Below, one piece after another: positions 1 to 10,474 of a stretch of 64,000 nucleotides of DNA; positions within the stretch are counted from its first letter, which is position 1, and each line of letters begins with the position of its first letter. The translations under genes and the position numbers were made by a program. Source of the stretch: Blastococcus_B deserti (GTDB taxonomy: Bacteria; Actinomycetota; Actinomycetes; Mycobacteriales; Geodermatophilaceae); assembly GCF_042682525.1 (NCBI RefSeq), contig NZ_JBHUHP010000001.1, positions 372,001-436,000 on the forward strand, read 5' to 3'. The notes under the pieces are model-generated. The model did not search any database. It worked only from the letters and a program-made list of their open reading frames with translations, and was not told the origin of the DNA.

Positions 1-494
1 CGCAGCCGGGAGGAGTAGAGGTCGGTGAGGTCGACGAAGGTGGCGCCGACCAGCGGCGAGCGCGCGGTCAGGTTCAGGTGGTCGCTGATGACCACCGCCT
101 GCCCGACCCGGTGGTCGGGGGCCAGCCCGCCGGCGGCGTTCGTGAGCACGACGGTCCTCACGCCCGCGGCCGCCGCGGTGCGCACCCCGTGCACGACCGG
201 GTCGACCCCGCGCCCCTCGTAGAAGTGGGTCCGGCCGAGGAAGAGCAGGACGCCCCGGTCACCGACGCGCACGGAGCGCACCTCGCCGCCGTGCCCCACG
301 GCCGTGGGGGCGGCGAACCCGGGCAGGTCACCGATCCCCACAGCCGCCGCGGCGGGACCGAACGCGTCGGCGGCCGGCGCCCAGCCCGAACCCATGACGA
401 CCGCGACGTCGTGCGGCCCGCCCAGGGCGGCGGTGAGGTCGTCGGCCGCCAGGGCGGCGAGGGCGTGGGGGTCGGTTCCGGGGAGCTGGCTCAC
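1..494 (-). CDS. Purine nucleoside phosphorylase, 3' end cut by window edge
   Basis: Cytosolic enzyme of purine salvage that cleaves purine nucleosides with phosphate to free base and ribose-1-phosphate. About 164 N-terminal codons are visible and the stop lies beyond position 1. Family landmarks are the GSGWAP segment near residue 35, GRTHFYEG, TNAAGGL and the ISDHLNLT block, which mark the trimeric class II PNP family. The GTG start at 494 is favoured because a TAGCGT -10 box lies 6 bp upstream, so the message is probably leaderless. The gene upstream on the same strand encodes an unrelated small secreted protein. Identity as PNP is secure; substrate preference (guanosine/inosine) is family knowledge. 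Confidence 0.93.
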   Translation of the reverse strand, partial: MSQLPGTDPHALAALAADDLTAALGGPHDVAVVMGSGWAPAADAFGPAAAAVGIGDLPGFAAPTAVGHGGEVRSVRVGDRGVLLFLGRTHFYEGRGVDPVVHGVRTAAAAGVRTVVLTNAAGGLAPDHRVGQAVVISDHLNLTARSPLVGATFVDLTDLYSSRL

Positions 495-500
495 GCACGG

Positions 501-506
501 ACGCTA
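501..506 (-). promoter_or_regulatory. -10 box (TAGCGT) of the PNP gene, leaderless
   Basis: TAGCGT on the minus strand ends 6 bp before the GTG start at 494. The transcription start would coincide with the start codon. No convincing -35 box was identified. Confidence 0.5.
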
Positions 507-532
507 ACGCAGCGCCGCGGGAAGCCGTTCCG

Positions 533-790
533 CTAGCGATCGGTGAGGTCGGCCGTGCACTCCGGCTGCCGGGACAGGTAGCTGTCGAAGCCGTCGGAGA
601 CGACCCGGTGGCCGTCGTCGTCGATGGTGCCGGGCCAGGTCCCGGCGGCGGCGATCTTCGCGGCGCACGGGTCCACGTTCAGCGACGGCGGGTCGGCGGT
701 GGCGATGCCGCCGGAGCCGACCAGGAGCAGGGTGGCGACGCCGGTGACCGCGGCGGCGCGGCCGCGGTGCAGCGAGGGACGGATGGACAT
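533..790 (-). CDS. Small secreted protein of unknown function
   Basis: An 85-residue protein that I do not recognise. The start at 790 is chosen because AGGAGG lies 6 nt upstream and the product then begins with a signal peptide: a basic N-terminus, then a hydrophobic stretch around residues 14-29 (VTGVATLLLVGSGG), ending at an ATA-D cleavage-like site. The mature part is about 55 residues, acidic, and has two cysteines (DPCAA and PEC) that could form one disulfide. No lipobox is visible. It is on the same strand as the PNP gene, whose start lies 39 bp downstream. It is probably exported by Sec; function unknown. Confidence 0.7.
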   Translation of the reverse strand: MSIRPSLHRGRAAAVTGVATLLLVGSGGIATADPPSLNVDPCAAKIAAAGTWPGTIDDDGHRVVSDGFDSYLSRQPECTADLTDR

Positions 791-1026
791 GTGCGGAACC
801 TCCTGTCGGCGCGGAACCGGGACCGAACCGGGCTGCGGCAGGCACAGGGCGGGTGGGTGAGCCGGTCCTGCGGGAGATGGACCGTGCCGTGGCTGTCGTC
901 CGGTGCGCGCCGGGCGAGGCCGACGTCGGGAGGAGGCACCCCGGGCCGGCCGGGATACAGCGCCGTCCGCGCCCACCGGCCGCAGTGACCGTGCTCCGTC
1001 AGGGGGTGGGGACGGGTGATCGAACC

Positions 1027-1032
1027 TAGACT
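1027..1032 (+). promoter_or_regulatory. -10 box (TAGACT) of the carboxylate-amine ligase gene
   Basis: TAGACT lies 6 bp before the GTG start at 1039, with no Shine-Dalgarno sequence between them. This fits a leaderless transcript. Confidence 0.5.
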
Positions 1033-1038
1033 TCCGAC

Positions 1039-2244
1039 GTGCGGATCCCCTTCCGGTCCTCGGAGCGCGCCAGCCTGGGCGTGGAGTGGGAGCTGCAGCT
1101 CGTCGACCGGGACACCCGGGAGCTGTCCGCCGGGGCCGTCGAGATCCTCGACGAGATCCGCCCCGACGGTGCCGGGGAGCACCCCAAGGCCAAGCACGAG
1201 CTGCTGCAGTCGACCATCGAGATCATCACCGGCGTCTGCACCACGGTGGGCGAGGCCAAGGGCGACCTCGCCGGCACCCTCGCCGAGGTGAGCGCCGCGG
1301 CCGACCGCCGCGGGCTGGCCCTGATGTGCGCCGGCACCCACCCGTTCACCGACTGGCAGAGCCAGCTGATCTCGCCCAAGGAGCGCTACCTCCAGCTGGT
1401 GGAGCGGATGCAGTGGCTGGCCCGGCGACTGCAGATCTTCGGGGTGCACGTGCACGTCGGCGTCCGCGCGCCGGAGAAGGCGATCCCGGTCGTCAACGCG
1501 CTGTGCCAGTACCTGCCGCACTTCCTGGCGCTGTCGGCGTCCTCGCCGTTCTGGGTCGCCTGCGACACCGGGCTGGCCTCGGCGCGGACCAAGGTCTTCG
1601 AGGGCATGCCGACCGCGGGACTGCCCTACCAGCTCTCCGGCTGGGACGAGTTCGAGACCTACATGGAGACGCTGATCTCCACGAACGCGATCGAGAGCGT
1701 CCGCGAGGTGTGGTGGGACATCCGGCCGCACCCCGATTTCGGCACCGTCGAGCTGCGGGTCTGCGACGGGCTGCCCACCCTCGACGAGGTCGGCGCGGTC
1801 GCCGCGCTGGCCCAGTGCCTGGTCGAGCAGTTCGACAGCCAGCTCGACCGCGGCTACACGCTGCCCAGTCCCGCCGACTGGGTGCTCCGGGAGAACAAGT
1901 GGCGGGCGGCCCGCTACGGGCTCGACGCCGACATCGTCGTCGACGAGAAGGGCACCGTCCGCCCGGTGCGGCAGGCGATCATCGACCTGGTGGAGGACCT
2001 CACCCCGACGGCGAAGCGGCTGGGCTGCGAGGCCGAGCTCCTCGACGTCGAGCGGATCCTCGCGGTGGGGGCCTCCTACCAGCGGCAGCGGGCCGTGGCC
2101 GCGGCCACCGGCGGCGACCTGCGCGCGGTCGTGGACAGCCTGGTCACCGAGATGCGCGAGGGTCTCCCCTCCTCGGGTCCGGCCGGTCACCCCACCGGGC
2201 CGGTGCCGGGGCCTGCCGACTGCGCCGGAGGGCACGCGGCATGA
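1039..2244 (+). CDS. Carboxylate-amine ligase, glutamate-cysteine ligase family 2 (YbdK type)
   Basis: A 401-residue member of the GCS2 family, which forms amide bonds between a carboxylate (usually glutamate) and an amine using ATP. The N-terminal LGVEWELQLVD motif holds the metal-binding glutamates of the family. HVHVGV near residue 137 and the later WWDIRPHPDFGTVELRVCD block are also typical. The GTG start is supported by the -10 box 6 bp upstream and by the family's usual start just before the GVEWE motif. The stop overlaps the next start by 4 bp (ATGA), so it is translationally coupled to the M20 hydrolase. The true substrate is not deducible; YbdK enzymes have weak gamma-glutamylcysteine activity. 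Confidence 0.88.
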   Translation: MRIPFRSSERASLGVEWELQLVDRDTRELSAGAVEILDEIRPDGAGEHPKAKHELLQSTIEIITGVCTTVGEAKGDLAGTLAEVSAAADRRGLALMCAGTHPFTDWQSQLISPKERYLQLVERMQWLARRLQIFGVHVHVGVRAPEKAIPVVNALCQYLPHFLALSASSPFWVACDTGLASARTKVFEGMPTAGLPYQLSGWDEFETYMETLISTNAIESVREVWWDIRPHPDFGTVELRVCDGLPTLDEVGAVAALAQCLVEQFDSQLDRGYTLPSPADWVLRENKWRAARYGLDADIVVDEKGTVRPVRQAIIDLVEDLTPTAKRLGCEAELLDVERILAVGASYQRQRAVAAATGGDLRAVVDSLVTEMREGLPSSGPAGHPTGPVPGPADCAGGHAA

Positions 2245-3554
2245 CGCCCGTCGTCGAGAAGCTGGGCGCGGCCGTCGACGACTGGGTGACCGCGCACCAC
2301 CCCCAGCTCGTCGCCACCCGCCGGCACCTGCACGCCCACCCGGAGCTCGCCTTCGCCGAGTTCGAGACCACCGCGTTCCTCGAGCAGCGGCTGCGTGCCC
2401 ACGGGCTCACCCCGCGGCGGCTGCCCACCGGCACGGGGCTGGTCTGCGAGGTCGGGGCCGGCGACCCGACGGTCGTGCTCCGGGCCGACATCGACGCGCT
2501 GCCGCTGCCCGACCTAAAGGACGTCCCCTACGCCTCGACCCGCGAGGGCATGTGCCACGCCTGCGGCCACGACGTCCACACCACCGTCGTCCTCGGCGTG
2601 CTCGTCGCCCTCGCGTCGATGGACGGCCTGCCCGGCACGGTCCGGGCGGTGTTCCAGCCGGCGGAGGAGACGGTGCCCGGTGGCGCCACGGAGGTGGTCG
2701 CCTCCGGCCTCCTCGACGGTGCGACCCGCGCGTTCGCGCTGCACTGCGACCCGTCGGTGCCCGCCGGGAGGATCGGGCTGCGCACCGGCGCGATCACCGC
2801 GGCCTGCGACCGCATGGACGTCACGCTGACCGGTCCAGGCGGGCACACCGCCCGCCCGCAGCTCACCGTCGACCTCGTCGACGCCCTCGGCCGGCTCATC
2901 ACCGACCTGCCCGGCCTGCTCTCCCGCCAGGTCGACCCCCGCGCCGGGATGTCCCTGGTGTGGGGCGCGGTGAACGCCGGCATCGCCGCCAACGCCATCC
3001 CCCAGCGCGGCCAGCTGCGGGGAACCGTGCGCGTCCTCGACCGGGAGGCCTGGAAGACCGCCGAGGACCTGATGCGCACGCTGGTGGAGCGCGTCGCCGC
3101 CACGACCGGGGCCGAGGTGGACGTCGACTACGTCCGAGGGGTGCCGCCGGTGGTCAACGACCCCCGCGCCGTCGCGCTGATGCGGGCAGCCGCCCTGGAG
3201 ACGGTCGGCAGCGACCACGTCGAGCTCTCGCCGCAGTCCATGGGGGGCGAGGACTTCGGCTGGTTCGCCGACGTCATGCCGATCGCCCTGGCCCGGCTCG
3301 GCACGCACGGGGGCGGCGCCCCCCTCGACCTGCACCGCGGCACGTTCGACGTCGACGAGCGCGCGATCGGCGTCGGCGTCCGGCTCCTGGCCCGCACCGC
3401 GCTGCACGCGCTGGAGGCCGACGCGGAGCCGCGACCCTCCGGCGCGCAGCCACCCCCGCGTGCCCGGCGCCCGGCGCCCGGAGACACTTCTGCCCGACGA
3501 GCCTTCGACGAGAGGCGGGAACCCGGCGATGAGTTCCACCGACCATCAGGCTGA
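2241..3554 (+). CDS. M20 family amidohydrolase / metallopeptidase
   Basis: A 437-residue zinc-dependent amidohydrolase of the IAA-amino-acid hydrolase/hippuricase group. Metal-site motifs are HPELAF near the N-terminus, RADIDALP, CHACGHDVHT with its conserved Cys and His ligands, the catalytic EE pair in FQPAEETVPGG, and a late GGEDFGW. The central GPGGHTARP segment is the dimerisation domain entry. It starts at ATG 2241, overlapping the upstream stop by 4 bp, so it is cotranscribed with the amine ligase. The two may act on the same small amide, one making and one hydrolysing it; this is inference. The last ~40 residues are low-complexity and Pro/Arg-rich, and the end overlaps the mutA start by 26 bp. 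Confidence 0.88.
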   Translation: MTPVVEKLGAAVDDWVTAHHPQLVATRRHLHAHPELAFAEFETTAFLEQRLRAHGLTPRRLPTGTGLVCEVGAGDPTVVLRADIDALPLPDLKDVPYASTREGMCHACGHDVHTTVVLGVLVALASMDGLPGTVRAVFQPAEETVPGGATEVVASGLLDGATRAFALHCDPSVPAGRIGLRTGAITAACDRMDVTLTGPGGHTARPQLTVDLVDALGRLITDLPGLLSRQVDPRAGMSLVWGAVNAGIAANAIPQRGQLRGTVRVLDREAWKTAEDLMRTLVERVAATTGAEVDVDYVRGVPPVVNDPRAVALMRAAALETVGSDHVELSPQSMGGEDFGWFADVMPIALARLGTHGGGAPLDLHRGTFDVDERAIGVGVRLLARTALHALEADAEPRPSGAQPPPRARRPAPGDTSARRAFDERREPGDEFHRPSG

Positions 3555-5492
3555 CGCACCGGCGGGCGCCGATGCGGAGGTGCCGGCCGAGCACGCGGTG
3601 CCGCGGGACCTCGCTCTCGCGGCCGACTTCGAGCCGGCCACGCGGGACCAGTGGCGCGAGCTCGTCGCCGGGGTCCTGCGCAAGGCCGGCCGCGAGGAGC
3701 TGCCCGACCCGGTCGAGGAGGCGCTGAGCCGCACCGTCGCCACGGGGGTGCGCGTCGCCCCGCTGTACACCGCGGAGGACGCCGGCGACCTGCCGCGAGC
3801 CGTCGGGGTGCCGGGGCTGCCACCCTTCGTGCGGGGCGCGCGCCCGGGGGGCGGTCCTGCCGGATCGGCCGAGGTCAGCGCCGCCGGGGGCGCCCAGGGC
3901 GGGGCCCCCGCCGGCTGGGACGTCCGTCAGCGGCACGCGCATCCCGACGTCGCGGTCACCAAGGAGGCGATCGCGGCCGACCTGGAGAACGGCGTGACCT
4001 CGCTGTGGCTTGCGGTCGGCGACGGCGCGGTGCCGGTCGACTCGCTCGCCGACGTGCTCTCGGACGTCTACCTCGACCTGGCGCCGGTGGGCGTCTCGGG
4101 CGGGCTGCCGGCGGCCGAGGCGTTCCTCGCCCTCGCCGAGGGCCGGGAACTGGCGCCCGGCGGATCGCTGGGCCTCGACCCGCTGGGGCTGCACGCCGCG
4201 ACCGGGCAGCCGCAGGACCTCACCGGACTGGCCGACGTCGCCCGCCGGGCCGCGGCGCACGCCGGCCTGCGGACGGTCGTCGTCGACGCCACCGTCTTCG
4301 CCGATGCCGGCGCCTCCGTCGTGGAGGAGATCGGCTGCTCCCTCGCCGCCGGCGTCGCCTACCTGCGGGCGCTCACCGACTCCGCGGACGGGCGACCGGG
4401 CCTGTCCGTCGACGAGGCCTTCGGCCAGCTCGAGTTCCGCTACAGCGCGAGCGCGGACCAGTTCACGACGATCGCCGGCCTGCGCGCGGCCCGCCGGCTG
4501 TGGGACCGGGTGGGCGAGGTCAGCGGCGCCGCCCCGGAGGCCCGGGCCCAGCGCCAGCACGCCGTCACCTCCTCGGTGATGACGACGAAGCGCGACCCCT
4601 GGGTGAACATGCTGCGCACCACGGTGGCCTGCTTCGCCGCCGGGGTGGGCGGCGCCGACGTCGTCACCGTGCAGCCCTTCGACGCCGCGCTGGGCCTGCC
4701 CGACTCGTTCTCCCGGCGGATCGCGCGCAACACGCAGAGCCTGCTGGTCGAGGAGGGCTCCCTGGCCCGCGTGCTCGACCCGGCCGGCGGCTCCTGGTAC
4801 GTCGAGTCGCTCACCGACCAGGTGGCCCGGGCCGCGTGGGACTGGTTCACCGAGATCGAGCGGGCCGGGGGCCTGGCCGCGGCCCTGGACTCCGGCCTGG
4901 TCCGCGACCGCCTCGCCGCCGCGTGGCAGGACCGGGCGACGCGGCTGGCGCACCGCACCGACGCGATCACCGGCGTCAGCGAGTTCCCGAACCTGGGGGA
5001 GAAGCTCCCGTCGCGGGAGCCGTCGCGGCTGGCCCAGCCCTCCGGCGGGCTGCCCCGGGTGCGCGCCGCCCAGGAGTACGAGGCCCTGCGGGACGCGGCC
5101 GACGCCGCGCCCGAGCGGCCGAAGGTCTATCTCGCCACCCTCGGCCCGATCGCCCGGCACACCGCGCGCGCGACGTTCGCGGGCAACCTGTTCCAGGCCG
5201 GCGGGCTGGAGACGCCCGCCGGGGACGGCGCGAGCGGCTTCGCCGACGCCGGGACGACGGTGGCCTGCATCTGCGGCACCGACAGGGACTACGCGTCGCA
5301 GGCCGCGGCGCTGGCGGACGAGCTACGCCGGGCCGGCGCGACCCAGATCTGGCTCGCCGGCAAGCCCGACCTCGCCGTGGACGGCGTCGACGGGTACGTC
5401 TTCACCGGCTGCGACGCCTTGAGCGTCCTGCGGACCGTGCACGACCAACTGCTCGGCAACAGTGGCCACGACGACCCCCTGGGAGGTCAGGC

Positions 5493-5496
<4 letters not shown>
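3529..5496 (+). CDS. mutA: Methylmalonyl-CoA mutase small (beta) subunit
   Basis: A 655-residue subunit of the adenosylcobalamin-dependent mutase that interconverts methylmalonyl-CoA and succinyl-CoA in propionate metabolism. It has the (beta/alpha)8 substrate domain (for example FRYSASADQFTTIAGL and the VQPFDAAL region) and a C-terminal B12-type domain. As expected of the non-catalytic subunit, that domain lacks the DxHxxG cobalamin motif; the corresponding segment reads LGPIARHTARATF. ATG 3529 is preferred over an in-frame start at 3460, which would add a basic non-conserved leader inside the upstream gene. The stop overlaps the mutB start by 4 bp, so the two subunits are coupled. Confidence 0.95.
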
Positions 5497-7703
<2,207 letters not shown>

Positions 7704-7706
7704 GGA

Positions 7707-7736
7707 CGACGGCCGAAGTGGCCACTTCGGCCGTCG
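7707..7736. repeat. 30-bp perfect palindrome between mutB and meaB
   Basis: Positions 7707-7736 read identically on both strands: a 15-nt half-site (starting CGACGGCCGAAGT) mirrored without a spacer. It begins 3 bp after the mutB stop and ends 10 bp before the meaB start. As RNA it could form a strong hairpin; as DNA it could be a protein-binding site or a repetitive extragenic element. The next base pair outward does not match, so 30 bp is its full length. Confidence 0.85.
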
Positions 7737-7746
7737 GGGGAGGCGC

Positions 7747-8769
7747 ATGAGGCGCGAGATCGACGTCCCGGCGCTGGCCGAGGGGGTGCTGGCCGGGAAC
7801 CGCCGGGTGGTGGCGCGCGCCATCACCCTGGTGGAGTCGCGGCGGGCCGACCACCGGCAGAAGGCGCAGGATCTGCTCGTCGAGCTGCTGCCGCACGCCG
7901 GGGGAGCGCGGCGGGTCGGCATCTCGGGCGTGCCGGGGGTCGGCAAGTCGACCTTCATCGACCAGCTCGGGGTCGACCTCACCGCCGGCGGCGCGAAGGT
8001 GGCGGTGCTCGCGGTCGACCCGTCGTCGGCCCGGTCGGGCGGCTCGATCCTCGGGGACAAGACCCGGATGGCCCGGCTGTCGGTCGACCCGAACGCCTTC
8101 ATCCGCCCGTCGCCGACCTCCGGGACGCTCGGCGGGGTGGCGCAGGCGACCCGGGAGTCGATGGTCGTCGTCGAGGCGGCCGGCTACGGCGTCGTCCTGG
8201 TCGAGACGGTCGGCGTCGGGCAGTCGGAGATCACCGTCGCCGAGATGGTGGACTCGTTCCTGTTCCTGACCCTGGCCCGCACCGGCGACCAGCTGCAGGG
8301 CATCAAGCGCGGCATCCTCGAGATCGCCGACGTCATCGCCGTCAATAAGGCCGACGGCGACGGTGCGCCGGCCGCCCGCAAGGCCGCGCGCGAGCTGGCC
8401 GGCGCGATCCGGATGCTGCGCGGGCACGACGAGACGTGGGACGTGCCGGTGCTGACCTGCGCGGGGCTCACCGGCGACGGACTGGCCGAGGTGTGGGCCA
8501 AGCTGGTCGAGCACCAGGATCGGATGAGGGCGTCCGGGCAGTTCGACGAGCGGCGCCGCATGCAGCAGGTGCGCTGGACCTGGCAGCTGGTCCGTGACTC
8601 CCTCGAGCACCAGCTGCGGTCCCATCCCGGCGTGCGGGCCGCCGTCCCGGGCCTGGAGAAGGCGGTGCTGGCGGGGGAGCTGACCCCGGCCCTGGCGGCG
8701 CAGCAGATCCTGCAGACGTTCCTCGCCGCCCCCGAGCACGCCCCATCCCCGGCGATCATGGCGCCGTGA
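7747..8769 (+). CDS. meaB: Methylmalonyl-CoA mutase-associated GTPase MeaB
   Basis: A 340-residue G3E-family P-loop GTPase that protects and reloads the mutase with adenosylcobalamin. Visible motifs are the Walker A GVPGVGKSTF near residue 61, the VDPSSARSGGSILGDKTRM switch region that identifies the MeaB/ArgK family, ETVGVGQSE (Walker B/switch) and NKADGDG for guanine recognition. The C-terminal region is the dimerisation arm. It lies 43 bp downstream of mutB, on the same strand. The last codons and the stop (I-M-A-P-stop) lie inside a 56-bp inverted repeat at 8754-8809, so the repeat forms the gene's 3' end. Confidence 0.95.
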   Translation: MRREIDVPALAEGVLAGNRRVVARAITLVESRRADHRQKAQDLLVELLPHAGGARRVGISGVPGVGKSTFIDQLGVDLTAGGAKVAVLAVDPSSARSGGSILGDKTRMARLSVDPNAFIRPSPTSGTLGGVAQATRESMVVVEAAGYGVVLVETVGVGQSEITVAEMVDSFLFLTLARTGDQLQGIKRGILEIADVIAVNKADGDGAPAARKAARELAGAIRMLRGHDETWDVPVLTCAGLTGDGLAEVWAKLVEHQDRMRASGQFDERRRMQQVRWTWQLVRDSLEHQLRSHPGVRAAVPGLEKAVLAGELTPALAAQQILQTFLAAPEHAPSPAIMAP

Positions 8770-8809
8770 CCACCTATTGGGCCCTCGGAGTGGTTCTCGC
8801 GCCATGATC
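8754..8809. repeat. 56-bp inverted repeat, copy A (meaB 3' end)
   Basis: Two ~20-nt arms with GATCATGGCG at the outer end of each, around a ~15-nt centre; 16 of 20 arm positions pair. It is related to copy B at 9807-9862, which has the same length and outer arms. The left arm encodes the C-terminus and stop of meaB. It could act as a transcription terminator or a REP/MITE-like element. Confidence 0.85.
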
Positions 8810-8894
8810 ACGGGGATGTCCCCAGTGGCGGGTCTCTTCCACAGATGTCGGACGCCCTCGCCGGGGCACGGAGTCGACGTCGAGGGTCGACACC

Positions 8895-9819
8895 GTGCAG
8901 CGAACCCTCGCCCGCCTGGCGACGTGTCAGGGCGGCGTCTTCACCCGTGAGCAGGCGCTGGAGAGCTACTCCGTCGCGGAGGTCCGCTCCTTCCTCCGGC
9001 GCCGCGAGTGGCGTCGCACCCCCTGGCCAGGGCTCTACGCCGACGGTGAACTACCGGACGATGTCCCCACGCTGATCCGGGCCGCGGCCCTGTGGCTCGG
9101 TGGGGACCTCGTCGTGTGCCACTCCACCGCTGCATCGCTCTGGGGATTCGACCTGCGCTCCCCGGACGCGGTTCGGGCCGGACGCCTGCATTTCCTGGGC
9201 CCGGCCGACATGGACAACCGGCTGCTCGCCGGCCTGCAGGTGCATCCGTCGTCCGTGGGCACCGACGACGCCGTCCTGCGGGCGGGGGTGTGGTGCACGC
9301 CGCCGGACCGGACGGCGTGTGACGTCGCCCGGCTGGGCGCGCCGATCGATGCTCTGGCGACCCTCGACGCCGCACTCCGGAGCGGGGCGTGTGACGCCGA
9401 CCAGCTGGGCCTTGGCGCGCATCCGGCAGCGGGGTCTCCGGGGGGTCGCCCGCCTGGACCGGCTCATCCCGGTGGCCGACGGTCGAGCCGAGTCGCCCAT
9501 GGAATCGCGGATGCGGTGGCGGTTCATCGACGGCGGCCTGCCGGCACCCGACCTGCAGATCGACGTGGTCGACGGGCTTCGTCGCCACCGACTGGACATG
9601 GGCTGGCGCGACCGGCGGCTCGGAGTCGAGTTCGACGGGCTCGAGGCGCACATGACGCGCGGCCAGCTCGCCGCCGACAGGGACCGGCACAATTGGTTGA
9701 CCGAACACGACTGGCGCCTGCTGCACTTCACCGCGGTCGACGTCTACCGGCGCTGGGAGGCGATGGTGGCGATCGTCCGCCGCCACTTGACCGGCCCCGG
9801 CCGCGCGATCATGGCGTGA
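8895..9819 (+). pseudogene. AbiEi-type wHTH + DUF559 endonuclease-like protein, frameshifted
   Basis: The first half, from GTG 8895, encodes an AbiEi_4-like DNA-binding N-terminus (LARLATCQGGVFTREQAL, then a winged-helix-like segment) and a middle domain. From about 9409 the homology continues in the next forward frame, as ALARIRQRGLRG... and a DUF559/VSR-like PD-(D/E)XK domain with LDMGWRDRRLGVEFDG and HDWRLLHFTAVDV, ending at the TGA at 9817-9819. One extra base near 9405-9415 accounts for the break, so the gene is either truly broken, misread, or decoded by +1 frameshifting. Such fusions are common in actinobacteria and are annotated near type IV toxin-antitoxin antitoxins; true function unknown. 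Copies of the same 56-bp repeat lie on both sides of it. Confidence 0.8.
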
Positions 9820-9862
9820 CAACCACTCCGGCGGCCCGGATGGTGGTCACGGCGCCATGATC
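9807..9862. repeat. 56-bp inverted repeat, copy B (between convergent genes)
   Basis: Outer arms begin GATCATGGCG on both strands; the stem pairs with one mismatch and a 3-nt bulge. The left arm supplies the last residues (I-M-A) and the stop of the DUF559-like gene, just as copy A does for meaB. It lies between convergent genes ending at 9819 (+) and 9891 (-), a natural position for a bidirectional terminator. Confidence 0.85.
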
Positions 9863-9890
9863 GCGCCGAAGTGAGGAGAGGAGAGGGGCG

Positions 9891-10361
9891 TCAGACGCCG
9901 GTGGAGCGGCACTCGCGGGAGCGGAGGTCGACCAGGTAGTCCTGCGGCGCCCCGGCGGCCTCGGCGGCGTCGGCCAGGGCGCCCAGGTAGCGGGCCGAGG
10001 GCAGGCCGCCCTCGAACGCGTCGAGCACGTAGACGTAGGCGACGACGTCACCGCCGAGGGTGTGCACCCGCAGGTGCAGCTTCCGGTACAGCCCGAGGTC
10101 GGCGCCCTCCCACGCGTCCAGCGCCTTCTCGTCGGCCTCGGTGAGGTCGTAGAGCGCGACGAACACGCCCGGGGTGAGCGCCTCGTAGTCGTCCTCCGCG
10201 GGCACCAGGGTCGCCAGGGCGCCCTCCCAGCCGAACTCCTCGGCGCCGAAGGTGAGCCGCCAGCCGCGGATCCAACCCGTGCCCGTGTGCGGGGACGACG
10301 GACAGCGGCGCAGCATCTGCGCGGGATCCATGTTCGACCCGTAGGCGGCGTAGAGGCCCAT
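9891..10361 (-). CDS. Gamma-glutamylcyclotransferase family protein
   Basis: A 156-residue protein of the AIG2/GGCT fold. It begins with the signature LYAAYGSNMDPAQM, which forms the substrate pocket; the conserved acid-base glutamate is probably in the EEFGWEGALATL region. Family members release 5-oxoproline from gamma-glutamyl peptides. The ATG at 10361 is preceded by a TAGTCT box 7 bp upstream, so it is likely leaderless. It converges on the repeat at 9807-9862. A gamma-glutamyl substrate would fit with the GCS2 ligase at 1 kb, but they are not in one operon. Confidence 0.85.
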   Translation of the reverse strand: MGLYAAYGSNMDPAQMLRRCPSSPHTGTGWIRGWRLTFGAEEFGWEGALATLVPAEDDYEALTPGVFVALYDLTEADEKALDAWEGADLGLYRKLHLRVHTLGGDVVAYVYVLDAFEGGLPSARYLGALADAAEAAGAPQDYLVDLRSRECRSTGV

Positions 10362-10368
10362 CGCGCCG

Positions 10369-10374
10369 AGACTA
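10369..10374 (-). promoter_or_regulatory. -10 box (TAGTCT) of the gamma-glutamylcyclotransferase gene
   Basis: TAGTCT on the minus strand, 7 bp before the ATG at 10361. Fits a leaderless start. Confidence 0.5.
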
Positions 10375-10474
10375 ACGACCGGATCCGGCGGGCCGAAGGA
10401 CGCCGGTCGCAGCGATCCGCCGCCGCACCGGGGAGAATGGCCCCGAACGTCATCTCAGCTCCGGGGAAGGACCC

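Noticed and set aside
1086..2240. A long open frame running through the carboxylate-amine ligase gene and continuing into the M20 hydrolase
   Set aside because: The first part is an Arg/Gly/Pro-rich shadow of the ligase gene. Only the part from ATG 2241 has family motifs.
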